Below are positions 9,278-18,713 of a stretch of 64,000 bases of DNA, in pieces. Within the stretch, counting starts at the first letter, position 1. Each line of letters starts with the position of its first letter. This DNA is from Clostridium frigoris. Lineage in GTDB: Bacteria; Bacillota; Clostridia; Clostridiales; Clostridiaceae. Location of the stretch: assembly GCF_018861865.1 (NCBI RefSeq), contig NZ_JAHLDV010000001.1, positions 1 through 64,000 on the forward strand. The letters run 5' to 3'. The notes beneath the pieces were generated by a model. The model searched no databases, was not told the DNA's origin, and saw only the letters and a list, made by a program, of their open reading frames with translations. Made by a program: the position numbers and the translations under genes.

Positions 9278-9973
9278 TTATATAACGTCTAGAACTTCAA
9301 AGCTCTGCTCCTCATCGCCTACATTATCTCCCTCTACTGTGTTTTCACCATCTTTGGTAACTTTCTCCATCTTGGATATAGATACCTCATATGCAACTTT
9401 TTTTATAACTTCATCATCAGATAATTTCTTTTGATATTCTCTACTTTGAAGTCTTCCCCAAATTCTTATATTATCTCCTACTTCAAGACTTTTACAGAAT
9501 CTAGAATTTCTTCCCCAAGCGATTGTAGGGATATAATCGGATTTGTTATACAATCTATTGACTGCTAAAAGCATATCAGCAATTTCTCTTCCGAAAGGAG
9601 TAGTCCTATATACTGGGTTTTTACATATAAATCCATCTAAAAATATTTGGTTTGGATTTTTACTGCGTTCTTCACATATTTTAATATCTCTAGCAAATAC
9701 TGTTAATATCAGTCTATTAGATCCATTAACAAATTTATTATAAGACCTAAGTTGACCTTCAACTATGAATTCATTTCCTATCTTAATGTCAATTCCCGCT
9801 ATTAGTCTTTCAGAAATTGTTATTGTTAAGATATCAGTTGTTTCGCTAAGTCTCCATACCTCAAAATCAAATACGTAAAACCCCTCGCCATACATTTCGT
9901 GACTAAATTTTAATTCAGATACTACCTTTCCTTCTAAATAAATCTTATTATTTAACATAACATTATCCATCAT
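9278..9973 (-). CDS. SSB-like protein with two OB folds
   Basis: A 231-residue cytoplasmic protein with two consecutive OB-type segments. The first (about 8-100) contains NKIYLEGKVVSELKFSHE, FYVFDFEVWR and EFIVEGQLRSYNK. The second (about 108-205) contains NQIFLDGFICKNPVYRTTPFG, ADMLLAVNR, IPTIAWGRNSRFCKSL and IRIWGRLQSREYQKK, which matches the core of bacterial single-stranded DNA-binding proteins. The C-terminus is acidic (ENTVEGDNVGDEEQSFEVLDVI) but lacks the classical DDIPF tail. Two ATGs (9973 and 9970) follow GAGGG, and the second is better spaced. It is probably an accessory ssDNA-binding protein and not the main Ssb. It is monocistronic by position. Confidence 0.75.
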   Translation of the reverse strand: MMDNVMLNNKIYLEGKVVSELKFSHEMYGEGFYVFDFEVWRLSETTDILTITISERLIAGIDIKIGNEFIVEGQLRSYNKFVNGSNRLILTVFARDIKICEERSKNPNQIFLDGFICKNPVYRTTPFGREIADMLLAVNRLYNKSDYIPTIAWGRNSRFCKSLEVGDNIRIWGRLQSREYQKKLSDDEVIKKVAYEVSISKMEKVTKDGENTVEGDNVGDEEQSFEVLDVI

Positions 9974-10150
9974 AATCCCTCTTTCCCCTTAGTTTTTTTA
10001 TTAGCTTTCCTTAGAATATAAGTATTCATTTTTCTGATGTAATATACCTATTACTAAAATAATTGTTTTATATTTATTTTTCCATAATTAATATTAATTG
10101 GTATTTACATTATAATACAAATGCTTATAGAATTTCAATACATTTAAAAT

Positions 10151-10900
10151 TTATTTTTGTATTTGTTTTCCTGCTCCATCTATATAATAATTTTTCTTGT
10201 ATATAAGGTCTGAAATATTCACAAATGTATATCCCTTATTTTTTAAATATTGTAAAATTTTAGATAAGTTTTGAGGTGTATATTTTGCATTATTATGAAA
10301 TAAAAGTATTGAACCTGGCTTAGTATTTTTTATTACTCTATTGTACTCAATTTCTGCGCCTTGTTCTTTCCAATCAATACTATCTACATCCCATTGGATA
10401 CAATAATGATTCGTAGACTCTACTGTTTCAATTACTAAATTATTGTATTCTCCAGATGGACACCTAAAAAGTGTTGTTCCTTTTCCTGTTATAGACATTA
10501 TTTTAGCATCTGTCGTATCTATCTCTTTAATCATTTCTTCTTTAGATATTGTAGGCATCATAGGATGTTTATTAGAATGATTCCCTATTTCATGACCTTT
10601 TTCATACATTACTTTTAACTTATCTGGATATTGATCTACCCATGCCCCTACCACAAAAAATGTTGCTTTAGCATTGTACTTATCTAATATTTTTAATATC
10701 TCATCTGTTTTGTCATCACCCCAACTTGCATCAAATGAAATTGCAATCTTCTTCTCTTTAGTATCTACGTTATAAATTGGTACTTTACGTTGTACTCCAA
10801 CAAATGCACCATTAGTTTTAAAGTTATAAAATCCTATGACCGTTGAAACTACAATGAAAATCATACAGAATATTATTAAATTCTTTTTTATGTAACTCAT
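10151..10900 (-). CDS. pdaB: Sporulation polysaccharide deacetylase, PdaB-like
   Basis: A 249-residue protein with an N-terminal membrane segment (LIIFCMIFIVVSTVIGFY, about residues 8-25) and an extracytoplasmic NodB deacetylase domain. Catalytic motifs are FDASWGDD (metal and base aspartates, near residue 56), HSNKHP (metal histidines, near 107) and the late FHNN motif near residue 202. The FDASWGDD form is typical of PdaB/YlxY proteins, which act on peptidoglycan during sporulation. AGGGGAG lies before the ATG. The gene stands alone between a converging SSB-like gene region and a family 1 element upstream. Confidence 0.85.
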   Translation of the reverse strand: MSYIKKNLIIFCMIFIVVSTVIGFYNFKTNGAFVGVQRKVPIYNVDTKEKKIAISFDASWGDDKTDEILKILDKYNAKATFFVVGAWVDQYPDKLKVMYEKGHEIGNHSNKHPMMPTISKEEMIKEIDTTDAKIMSITGKGTTLFRCPSGEYNNLVIETVESTNHYCIQWDVDSIDWKEQGAEIEYNRVIKNTKPGSILLFHNNAKYTPQNLSKILQYLKNKGYTFVNISDLIYKKNYYIDGAGKQIQK

Positions 10901-10967
10901 ACCATACTTCTCCCCTTATCCCTTATACTCTAAATTTATATTCTAAAACTCAATAAATATGTATAAT

Positions 10968-11058
10968 TTAACGACATTTCAGAAGGAATTTCTCCCACTA
11001 CTATAAATGGGGGTAAACTATCTTAGCCAAAATAAAACTTCAGTGGGAGATAAAATAT
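10968..11058 (+). repeat. Family 1 element, copy 2 (3' truncated)
   Basis: Plus-strand sequence begins TTAACGACATTTCAGAAGG, keeps the inner CTCCCA/TGGGGG hairpin, the CTATCTTAGCCAAAATAAA segment and AAACTTCAGTGGGAGATAA, then stops matching. The distal arm and the terminal CTCC/GGAG hairpin are missing. It lies between the divergent pdaB and DUF4364 genes, where it may affect both promoters. A small AGCAC/GTGCT hairpin with trailing T residues follows at 11069-11095. Confidence 0.75.
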
Positions 11059-11179
11059 AAAAATTAATAGCACCGAATTATTTCAGTGCTTTTTATGTTA
11101 TAATGTTTATAGTTAATTTTACATAAAAAAGGCAATTCACTATTGTTTTTGATTAGGATAATTACAAGGAGGGACAGAT

Positions 11180-11707
11180 ATGTTTGAAGATGCTTTAGAA
11201 TTAGCTGAAAATAAGCTTCTTTTACTTTATATATTTTATAAAATAAAGCTCCCTATTTCCAATATCCAAATAACACAAATTATTTTAGAAAATAATTTTA
11301 TAAATTATTTTACTCTGCAACAATATATTACAGAACTTATTGCGTCTAACATGATTAAACATACTGAGCAAAAAGGTAAACATAGATTAATCATTTCACC
11401 AAAAGGTGATAATGTCCTATCCTTATTTAAAGAAAGAATTTCTGAAAAGAAGATTGAACTTATAGATAATTATTTAAAAGCTCATATTGAAAACATAAAG
11501 AAAGAACTAACAGTTAGTGCTGATTATACAATAGAAAACAATAACAATTATTTAGTTAACCTAATTGCTTCCGAGGATAGTTTTACACTTATAGATATTA
11601 AACTTAGTGTAACATCCAACAAACAAGCGCAAAATCTATGCGCCAAATGGAGAAAAGAGCCCTCTAAACTTTATGCTAAAATAATAAATCTTCTTATTGA
11701 CGATTAA
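11180..11707 (+). CDS. DUF4364 family protein
   Basis: A 175-residue cytoplasmic protein found widely in clostridia. The N-terminal third looks like a winged-helix domain: ENKLLLLYIFYKIKLPISN is helix 1, FTLQQYITELIASNMIKH the recognition region, and KHRLIISPKGDNVLSLF the wing. The C-terminal half is mixed alpha/beta and ends SKLYAKIINLLIDD. The family has no established function. A transcription regulator role is an inference from the winged-helix look. GGAGGG lies 8 bases before the ATG. Confidence 0.8.
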   Translation: MFEDALELAENKLLLLYIFYKIKLPISNIQITQIILENNFINYFTLQQYITELIASNMIKHTEQKGKHRLIISPKGDNVLSLFKERISEKKIELIDNYLKAHIENIKKELTVSADYTIENNNNYLVNLIASEDSFTLIDIKLSVTSNKQAQNLCAKWRKEPSKLYAKIINLLIDD

Positions 11708-11752
11708 TCTTCATAAATAAGCTTCTAATCTTCTTACGAAAGCTTAATCATC

Positions 11753-12634
11753 TTATATAAGCGTCATTCCTGTAGGCTCTGTGCCAATAGAAATGGCTTT
11801 TTTATTTTCTGTTATTTTATCAATTCTAAAAAGCAAATTATTATAATTATCTCCTACATACAAATATTTTTCATCCTCAATTATTCCTCTAGGCATTCCT
11901 CCAACCTCAATTCTTTTTATCTCTTTGTATTTATTTATGTCTAATATACTCACTGTACCATCTCCAAAATTTGATACATAACAGTATTCACCATTGCAAT
12001 ACATATCCACAGGAGAATTTCCAACAGGTATTTTATTTAATACATTATAATTTTTCAATGAAATAATACTAATACATCCTTTATTATTCATACCTATATT
12101 ACTCTCACAAACTAAAATATAGTTTCCATCGGTGGTAATTAACGCTTTAGTAGGATATGCCCCTACCCTAATTTCTTTAATATTTCCATTCTGAGCACAA
12201 TCTATTAACGTTATACTATCACTATTCATATTTGCTACTATAATAAGCTTCTTTTTCTTACAAATATAAATACTGTGAGGTGAATTACCACAAGGAATTG
12301 CTTCTACAATGCTTTTTTTCTCTAAATCAAAAACTATTATATCATCAGAATCTCCACAAATAACATAAGCCTTATTATCATAAACGGATAAATCATTACA
12401 GTGCATACCTATAAAATAATTTTCTGTTTCATAATTATTAATATTAACAATAGAAATACTATTATCATAACTATTAGCTGTTAATATCTTATTTTCGTAA
12501 ATATATATACCATGAGGACCAATTCTTTTGAGATTTTGTTTATCTAAATATATCTTTTCTTCTTCTACGAATAACTCTAGGTTTACCTTTGATATGCAAT
12601 CTGCTGAAGTACTACATACATACAAGTTTCTCAA
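11753..12634 (-). CDS. YVTN-type beta-propeller protein
   Basis: About 293 residues made almost entirely of repeated four-stranded blades. Recurrent segments are ILTANSYDNSISIVNI, AYVICGDSDDIIVFDLEKK, LIIVANMNSDSITLIDC, YILVCESN and CYVSNFGDGTVSILDINKY, each spaced about 40 residues, which fits a seven-bladed YVTN/NHL-type propeller. There is no signal peptide, so it is probably cytoplasmic or exported by an unusual route. The TTG at 12634 is preferred because GGAGG stands 8 bases before it; the longer GTG start at 12643 would overlap that site. Ligand or partner unknown. Confidence 0.75.
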   Translation of the reverse strand: MRNLYVCSTSADCISKVNLELFVEEEKIYLDKQNLKRIGPHGIYIYENKILTANSYDNSISIVNINNYETENYFIGMHCNDLSVYDNKAYVICGDSDDIIVFDLEKKSIVEAIPCGNSPHSIYICKKKKLIIVANMNSDSITLIDCAQNGNIKEIRVGAYPTKALITTDGNYILVCESNIGMNNKGCISIISLKNYNVLNKIPVGNSPVDMYCNGEYCYVSNFGDGTVSILDINKYKEIKRIEVGGMPRGIIEDEKYLYVGDNYNNLLFRIDKITENKKAISIGTEPTGMTLI

Positions 12635-12783
12635 ATCCCTCACCTCCTCATAACCATAATATGAAGATAGTTATAATCTGCTAACATTGTTTTTATAAAA
12701 ATTAATTTCTTGAAAATAATATACCTCATAGTATATAATAATTAGTGAGACTAATAAATTCTCGAAAAATGGAGGAATAAAAT

Positions 12784-13032
12784 ATGTATAGTTACAAGCC
12801 AAAAGGCGTTTGTTCAAGAAATATAGATTTTGAAATAGTTGATAATAAAATAACTGATATTAGTTTTACAGGAGGATGTGCAGGTAATTTACTTGGAATT
12901 TCAACCCTAGTAAAAGGAATGGATGTTCAAGAAGCTATAAAAAAACTTAAGGGTATTAAATGTGGAGAAAAAAGTACTTCTTGTCCTGACCAATTAGCAT
13001 TAGCGCTTGAACAATTTGTTGCAAATGCTTAA
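12784..13032 (+). CDS. TSCPD domain protein, TIGR03905 type
   Basis: An 82-residue protein consisting of one TSCPD domain. Visible features are GVCSRNIDFEIVDNKI, the glycine/cysteine turn FTGGCAGNLLGIS, LVKGMDVQEAIKKLKGIKCG and TSCPDQLALAL. The four cysteines suggest metal binding. The domain also occurs at the C-terminus of class II ribonucleotide reductases, but the role of the stand-alone form is not established. GGAGG lies 8 bases before the ATG, and a strong terminator follows. It is a single-gene unit. Confidence 0.88.
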   Translation: MYSYKPKGVCSRNIDFEIVDNKITDISFTGGCAGNLLGISTLVKGMDVQEAIKKLKGIKCGEKSTSCPDQLALALEQFVANA

Positions 13033-13046
13033 TTAATTTATATAAA

Positions 13047-13090
13047 AAAACAAGGTTCATGTTATCTAATAATATGAACCTTGTTTATTT
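13047..13090 (+). terminator. Terminator of the TSCPD gene
   Basis: The stem pairs ACAAGGTTCAT with ATGAACCTTGT around a 13-base loop, followed by TTATTTTT and preceded by an A run. It lies 15 bases after the stop. Confidence 0.85.
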
Positions 13091-13099
13091 TTAAAATTT

Positions 13100-13235
13100 T
13101 AACAACATTTTGGAAGCTTCAAGTCTGCCATCTTCTATAAGTGGCAGTTGTCTAGCCTAGTAAAATTGCTTTGGTGGCAGTCTAAATCTGCTTCCAAAGT
13201 TGTTAATATTTCAGCTCCGAAGGAGATGATTTAAT
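13100..13235 (+). repeat. Family 1 element, copy 3 (full length)
   Basis: A full 136-base copy, about 97% identical to the copy at 16581-16716. The outer arms AACAACATTTTGGAAGC and GCTTCCAAAGTTGTT pair. Inside is a hairpin CTGCCA/TGGCAG. After the long arm comes AATATTTCAGCTCC, a GAA loop, and GGAGATGATTTAAT. The folC stop codon (complement of bases 13231-13233) lies inside the last bases of the element. Confidence 0.9.
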
Positions 13236-14583
13236 GTATATTAGTATTTCGTATTATTTTTCTCATATCTCCCACCATGTATAAAGAACCTGACACTAAT
13301 AACAAATCATCATCTTCGCAGTAGCTCAATGCTTTTTTATAAGCCTCATCGTAGTCTTCAATTGACTCACATTTTGATGTGTACTTTTCTACTTGAACTT
13401 TCAATTCCTCTGCAAGTTCTGCACGTATACTGTGTGGGGTAACAGTAATAACTCTATATGCTTTTGGAACTATAGTTTTTATCATTTCTTCCACTTGTTT
13501 ATCCGCAAGAATTCCTAAAATTAATATAATCTTGTTGTAGTTAAAATACATGTCAATACTTTGTGTAAGGTTTTTAATGCCGTCGATATTATGGGCACCG
13601 TCTATAACAACTAAAGGCCTTCTATTCATCACCTCAAGCCGTGCTGGCCACGCGACATTCATTAGCCCAGCTATTATGTTAGCTTTACTAATAATGACGC
13701 CTTGGCCCATAATAGCCTCTATAGCATGGACTGCTACGGAGCAGTTTAGTAATTGATGCTTACCTAAAAGTGCTAAATCAATAATATAATCATTATTTAT
13801 AGTTTTAATTTCTATTTTTTGAGTAATAGCATTATGTTTATAAGCCATTTTTCCTTCAATTGATTTAACGACCAAATGCTTTAAATTTTCCTTACCTAAA
13901 TATACAGCTGAATCCCTTGGTACTTTTATTAATTCACATTTTTTTTCTCTACATATATTCTCTATTACATCGTAACTTTGCTTATTTTGTGGATACACAA
14001 CTACAGGGATTCCCCTCTTAATGATGCCTGCCTTTTCATAAGCAATTTTTCCCAAAGTATCTCCAAGTATTAAAGTATGATCAAGACTTATGGATGCTAT
14101 AATACTTAAAATAGGTGTAATTACATTTGTTGAATCAAGCCTTCCTCCAAGCCCTACTTCTACAACTGCAAAATCTATATTGTTTTTATAAAAATATAAA
14201 AATCCAGCACAAGTTATAATTTCAAATTCTGTTGGATTAATATATCCAAGTTCCACTACCTTTTCTACAGCTTTAGAAACCTCTGTTATAATATCACTTA
14301 AATCATCTTTAGAAATATTTTTATTGTTTATTTGTATCCGCTCTTCAAACTCTTCAATAAATGGTGAAATATATGAACCCACCTTATATCCAGCTTCCAC
14401 AAGAATACTACTCACCATTGCCGCAGTAGAACCTTTCCCATTAGTCCCCGCAATATGTATACACTTCAATTTTTTATGTGGATTTCCTAAAAGCTCTAAT
14501 AACTTTTCAGTTCTATCAAGCCCAAGTTTGCTACCAAACTTGGCTGTATTGGTTATATAAGATCTAGCCTCATCATAATTCAT
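13231..14583 (-). CDS. folC: Folylpolyglutamate/dihydrofolate synthase
   Basis: A 450-residue Mur-ligase-family enzyme that adds glutamate to dihydropteroate and to folates. The ATP loop GTNGKGSTAA lies near residues 46-55. Other family marks are VEVGLGGRLDSTNV, the metal/substrate region SLDHTLILGDTLGKIAYEKA in part, and the C-terminal ligase domain with VIDGAHNIDGI. The ATG at 14583 is used because AAAGGA lies 9 bases upstream; the longer TTG start at 14601 overlaps that site. Its stop codon falls within a family 1 palindromic element. In many clostridia folC follows valS. Here the opp transporter stands between them. Confidence 0.94.
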   Translation of the reverse strand: MNYDEARSYITNTAKFGSKLGLDRTEKLLELLGNPHKKLKCIHIAGTNGKGSTAAMVSSILVEAGYKVGSYISPFIEEFEERIQINNKNISKDDLSDIITEVSKAVEKVVELGYINPTEFEIITCAGFLYFYKNNIDFAVVEVGLGGRLDSTNVITPILSIIASISLDHTLILGDTLGKIAYEKAGIIKRGIPVVVYPQNKQSYDVIENICREKKCELIKVPRDSAVYLGKENLKHLVVKSIEGKMAYKHNAITQKIEIKTINNDYIIDLALLGKHQLLNCSVAVHAIEAIMGQGVIISKANIIAGLMNVAWPARLEVMNRRPLVVIDGAHNIDGIKNLTQSIDMYFNYNKIILILGILADKQVEEMIKTIVPKAYRVITVTPHSIRAELAEELKVQVEKYTSKCESIEDYDEAYKKALSYCEDDDLLLVSGSLYMVGDMRKIIRNTNIH

Positions 14584-14740
14584 GCTTATCATTCCTTTCA
14601 AAACTAAATATCTACTTTCTATTAAATTCTATACCAACTTAGATGCAGTTGCCAATCTTTTATTCTTATTATAACTCGCCTAGAATAATAATTTCTCTAT
14701 TTCACCCTATTATTAACTGTTTACTTTTTGTTTCCATAGA

Positions 14741-14783
14741 AATACCCTATAGAATAGACTTTATATCTACTCTATAGGGTATT
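14741..14783 (-). terminator. Terminator of the opp operon
   Basis: The stem pairs AATACCCTATAGA with TCTATAGGGTATT just after oppA. The T run is short. The core CTATAGAATAGAC also occurs in the valS terminator at 21554. Confidence 0.65.
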
Positions 14784-14796
14784 TTAATTAATATTA

Positions 14797-16485
14797 TTAT
14801 TTAGCAGCAGTTACATAAGCACCTTGGAACCAATGTTGTCCTAGAGGTGATGTACGTACTCCTTTAATATTAGATTTTAAAACTACTGTATTTGTATATG
14901 CATAAATAGGAATTACAACATCATCTTTCATAATAATGTCTTCTGCTTCATGAAGAATTGCCATTCTCTTAGTTGGATCTAATTCTTTTTTAGCAGCTAA
15001 GATTTTTGCATCATATACTGGATTACTGTATCCCGAATCATTATTTCCTGAGCTTGTTGTAAGTAGATCAAGGAAACTCATTGGGTCTGTATAGTCTGCA
15101 AGCCATCCATCTCTCGCAAGAATATATTTCTTATCATTTCTTGTTTGTATAAATACTTTCCACTCTTGGTTCTTAAGATCTACATCTATTCCAAGATTTG
15201 TTTTCCACATATCTTGAACTGCAGCGGCTATGTTTTGATGCCCTGCACCTGTATTATAAGTAAACGTAAGTTTAGGGAATCCTTTTCCACCTGGATAACC
15301 AGCTTCAGCTAGTAATTTTTTAGCCTTAGCTATATCTCCTGCTGCTGGATAATAAGCTTTACTTGCAAAATCCTTACCATTCGGTTCTAAAGAACCCTTT
15401 GGAACCAATGATGTTGCAGGAGTTTCCCCACCTTTACTAACATTAGCAACTATATCTTTTCTATTAATAGCAAGAGATAATGCTTTTCTTACTTTAGCGT
15501 TTTGTATAGCCTTAGCAGCTTCTGGGTTTAACTTAACTGCTTCTGGTGTAAGGTTTGCTACGTAGTAGTAGGTTCCATAATTAGGAGTTATTATACAACT
15601 ACCATCTTTTACAAGAGCAGGGATTTCTGATTGTGGTGGTTGATAAAGCATATCTATTTGGCCTGCTTTATATGCGGAAAGTGATGCAGTTTGATCCTCT
15701 AACATTTTATAATTAAGAGTTTCAAGTTTAATATTTTTAGTATCCCAGTATTTATCGTTTTTCACAAAAGTCATTACATCTTTAGGTTTCCATTCTTTCA
15801 TTTTGAATGCACCATTAGATATATAAGTAGCAGGTTTAGTTGCCCAAGCAGAATTTGTATCTGCTACATCTTTTCTAACTGGCATATATGTTTGAAATGC
15901 CAAAAGTGATAAAAAATAAGTAGTTGGATTCTCAAGTGTAACTACAAGTGTTGAATCATTTGTAGCCTTAACTCCTACATCAGCGGCCGTTGCTGCTTTT
16001 ACACCAGCAGTTTTTTTGTCAGCTGAAAGTCCACTTTCATTGTATCCTTGTCCATTTTTCAAATAAAACATTTGGTACGCATATTCGGATGCAGTAGCAG
16101 GTTTCAAAGCCCTTTTCCATGCATATTCGAAATCACCAGCTACAACTTGTTTTCCATCTGACCATAAAGCACCTTTTCTAATGTGAAAGGTATAAGTCAA
16201 ACCATCTTTTGAGACTTTATAACTATCAGCTGTACCTAGAACTGGTTTATCTTTAGAATCTAATCTCATTAGTCCTTCAAAAGCATTTCCGATAACATCC
16301 CCACTGTCAATTGCAGTACTCAATGCTGGATCAATAGTCTTAGGTTCTGCACCCAAATTGAAAGTTATTGCCTGTGTTACTTTGCCATTAGAATTTGTTG
16401 CTGTTTTAGATCCGCAACCCGCTAATAATGATACACTTACAGCTACCGAAAGCATCACTGCACTAATCCTTGCTGATTTATTCAT
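14797..16485 (-). CDS. oppA: Oligopeptide-binding lipoprotein OppA
   Basis: A 562-residue solute-binding protein of the SBP_bac_5 family. The signal peptide ends in the lipobox LLAGC with lipid-modified Cys24, followed by a short linker. Family features include the start of domain I (FNLGAEPKTIDPALSTAID), FHIRKGALWSDGKQVVAGDF, LSLAINRKDI and the C-terminal DYTDPMSFLDL and YSNPVYD. It captures peptides outside the membrane for OppBCDF. GGGGGG lies before the ATG. It is last in the operon and separated from oppF by 226 bases that hold a family 1 element, so it may also have its own promoter or be made in different amounts. Confidence 0.93.
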   Translation of the reverse strand: MNKSARISAVMLSVAVSVSLLAGCGSKTATNSNGKVTQAITFNLGAEPKTIDPALSTAIDSGDVIGNAFEGLMRLDSKDKPVLGTADSYKVSKDGLTYTFHIRKGALWSDGKQVVAGDFEYAWKRALKPATASEYAYQMFYLKNGQGYNESGLSADKKTAGVKAATAADVGVKATNDSTLVVTLENPTTYFLSLLAFQTYMPVRKDVADTNSAWATKPATYISNGAFKMKEWKPKDVMTFVKNDKYWDTKNIKLETLNYKMLEDQTASLSAYKAGQIDMLYQPPQSEIPALVKDGSCIITPNYGTYYYVANLTPEAVKLNPEAAKAIQNAKVRKALSLAINRKDIVANVSKGGETPATSLVPKGSLEPNGKDFASKAYYPAAGDIAKAKKLLAEAGYPGGKGFPKLTFTYNTGAGHQNIAAAVQDMWKTNLGIDVDLKNQEWKVFIQTRNDKKYILARDGWLADYTDPMSFLDLLTTSSGNNDSGYSNPVYDAKILAAKKELDPTKRMAILHEAEDIIMKDDVVIPIYAYTNTVVLKSNIKGVRTSPLGQHWFQGAYVTAAK

Positions 16486-16580
16486 TAATTATTCCCCCCT
16501 ACTAATATATATATAAATTCGCTGCAATGCATCGACTTATATTCTGTAATATTCTCATTAAACAAACATTTTATACATTT

Positions 16581-16716
16581 TAACAACATTTTGGAAGCTT
16601 CAAGTCTGCCATCTTCTATAAGTGGCAGTTGTCTAGCCTAGGAAAATTGCTTTGGTGACAGTCCAAATCTGCTTCCAAAGTTGTTAATATTTCAGCTCCG
16701 CAGGAGATGATTTAAT
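16581..16716 (+). repeat. Family 1 element, copy 4 (full length)
   Basis: Nearly identical to copy 3 at 13100-13235, with about four mismatches over 136 bases, and in the same orientation. The oppF stop codon (complement of 16712-16714) lies in its last bases, exactly as for folC in copy 3. It occupies most of the oppF-oppA gap. The pair of direct repeats brackets oppA. Confidence 0.9.
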
Positions 16717-17689
16717 ATAGATGGCAAGCAACGAAATGATCAGATCCTAAATTCTTGAGCTCTGGATCTACCTTTGAACATATTGGTTTAGCATATTGAC
16801 ATCTACCTTTAAATCTACACCCTGGTGGAGGATCTATAGGCGATGGAATTTCTCCCTTAAGCATTATTCTCTTTCTCAGAGCTGCCTCTTCAGGGTCTGG
16901 TATCGGAATAGCAGACAGCAATGCCTTAGTGTATGGATGCATTGAATGACCATATACCTCTTCACTCTTACCTATTTCAACCATTTTCCCTAAATACATA
17001 ACACCAATTCTATTTGATATATGCTTAACCATTGATAAATCATGGGCTATAAAAAGATATGTTAATCCCATATTTTCTTGTAACTCCTCAAGCATATTTA
17101 TAATTTGTGCTTGTATAGAAACATCAAGAGCAGATATAGGCTCATCGCAAACTATAAATTCCGGTTGCACAGCAAGAGACCTTGCTATACCAATTCTTTG
17201 TCTTTGCCCACCAGAAAATTCATGTGGGTACCGACTAGAATGTTCACTGCTTAATCCTACTGTTCTTAGCAATTCTTGAATTTTTACCATTCTATCCTTA
17301 CCTTTGTAAACACCATGGATGTCAATTGATTCACCAACTATATCACCAACAGTCATTCTTGAATTTAATGAAGCATATGGATCTTGGAATATCATTTGAA
17401 TTTTTTTTCTATATGGAAGCATCTGCTTTTGACTTAATTTTGATAAATCATGTCCGTCATATATTATCTGCCCGAAGGTGGGCTCATATAACTTTATTAT
17501 TGTTCTACCACAGGTAGTTTTACCACAGCCTGATTCTCCAACAAGTCCTAAAGTTTCACCTTTATTAATTGTAAAAGAAATACCATCTACAGCTTTTACA
17601 TAGCTGTGAGCTTTTCCAAATAGACCTTTATTAACTGGGAAGTACTTCTTTAAATCTTTAATTTCAACTAATACTTTTTCATTACTCAT
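16712..17689 (-). CDS. oppF: Oligopeptide ABC transporter ATPase OppF
   Basis: A 325-residue ABC ATPase. Walker A is GESGCGKTT at 51-59, the signature is [15 protein letters not shown], and Walker B is [12 protein letters not shown]. The C-terminal oligopeptide-transporter extension with [14 protein letters not shown] carries the cysteine cluster typical of OppD/F/DppD/F proteins. It pairs with OppD to power peptide import. Its ATG overlaps the oppD stop by one base, with GGGGGAG upstream. The final codon and stop come from a family 1 element. Confidence 0.95.
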   Translation of the reverse strand: MSNEKVLVEIKDLKKYFPVNKGLFGKAHSYVKAVDGISFTINKGETLGLVGESGCGKTTCGRTIIKLYEPTFGQIIYDGHDLSKLSQKQMLPYRKKIQMIFQDPYASLNSRMTVGDIVGESIDIHGVYKGKDRMVKIQELLRTVGLSSEHSSRYPHEFSGGQRQRIGIARSLAVQPEFIVCDEPISALDVSIQAQIINMLEELQENMGLTYLFIAHDLSMVKHISNRIGVMYLGKMVEIGKSEEVYGHSMHPYTKALLSAIPIPDPEEAALRKRIMLKGEIPSPIDPPPGCRFKGRCQYAKPICSKVDPELKNLGSDHFVACHLY

Positions 17690-18699
17690 TATAAACTCCC
17701 CCTTCCAACAGGTGCCTTTATCTTAGGTGCATTAGGATGATTTAAAAAACAAGCTGAACTATGCCCAGGAGTAATTTGAAATAGTGGCGGCCTTTTCAGT
17801 TCACAAATTTTCATAGTATAATTACATCTAGCTGCAAACGGGCATCCTACCGGTGGTTTCAACAAATCAGGTGGTTGACCCTCTATTGGTTTTAATTTTT
17901 CCCGTACAGTACTTTCAGGATTTGGAATACTGTTTAAAAGTCCCCACGTATATGGATGTCTTGGGTTATAAAATATATCCCTAGTGGAACCTGTTTCTGC
18001 AACTAATCCACCATACATAACGTTTATTCTGTCACAAACATCTGCAACTACTCCTAAATCATGTGTTATAAGGATAATTGATGTATTTAATTTTTGTTTT
18101 ATATCTTTCATAAGTTCAAGAATTTGTGCTTGTATAGTAACATCTAATGCCGTTGTAGGTTCATCTGCAATTAGAAGTTTAGGTTCACAAGAAAGTGCCA
18201 TAGCAATCATTGCACGTTGCCTCATACCACCAGAAAATTCATGAGGGTATTGTTTCATTCTTTCTTTAGGACTTGGAATTCCAACTAAGGAAAGCAATTC
18301 AACTGATTTATTAAAAGCCTCTTTCTTGCTTAATCCTTTATGTTTAAGCAGTGGTTCCATTATTTGATTACCTATAGTGAACACAGGGTTTAGGGAAGTC
18401 ATTGGGTCCTGAAATATCATTCCCATTTCATTTCCTCTTATTTTTTCCATTTCTTTCTCGGAAAGTTTCGCAAGATCTTTTCCCTCAAATATCATTTCGC
18501 CATCTATTATCTTCCCTGTATCAGCAAGTAACCTCATAAGTGACATCATGGTAACGCTTTTTCCACTTCCTGACTCTCCAACTATTCCAAGAGCCTCACC
18601 TTTGTTTAAGTAAAAGGACACTCCCCCTACTGCTTTCACCTCTCCTACATGCGTAAAGAAAGATGTTTTCAAATTCTTTATTTCAAGTAATCTTTCCAT
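17689..18699 (-). CDS. oppD: Oligopeptide ABC transporter ATPase OppD
   Basis: A 336-residue ABC ATPase. Walker A is GESGSGKS at 41-48, the Q loop is IFQDPMTSLNP, the signature is FSGGMRQRAMIAMAL, and Walker B is LLIADEPTTALD. The C-terminal cysteine region CPFAARCNYTMKIC matches the OppD family. GAGGAGG precedes the ATG. It is 14 bases after oppC and overlaps oppF by one base, so the order is oppB-oppC-oppD-oppF-oppA in one transcription unit. Confidence 0.95.
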   Translation of the reverse strand: MERLLEIKNLKTSFFTHVGEVKAVGGVSFYLNKGEALGIVGESGSGKSVTMMSLMRLLADTGKIIDGEMIFEGKDLAKLSEKEMEKIRGNEMGMIFQDPMTSLNPVFTIGNQIMEPLLKHKGLSKKEAFNKSVELLSLVGIPSPKERMKQYPHEFSGGMRQRAMIAMALSCEPKLLIADEPTTALDVTIQAQILELMKDIKQKLNTSIILITHDLGVVADVCDRINVMYGGLVAETGSTRDIFYNPRHPYTWGLLNSIPNPESTVREKLKPIEGQPPDLLKPPVGCPFAARCNYTMKICELKRPPLFQITPGHSSACFLNHPNAPKIKAPVGRGSL

Positions 18700-18713
18700 A
18701 ACTTCCTCCTCAA

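Noticed and set aside
11066-11095. Small AGCAC/GTGCT hairpin as a terminator
   Set aside because: It lies between two divergent genes and ends no transcript, so a terminator call is not supported. It is noted within the neighbouring element entry.
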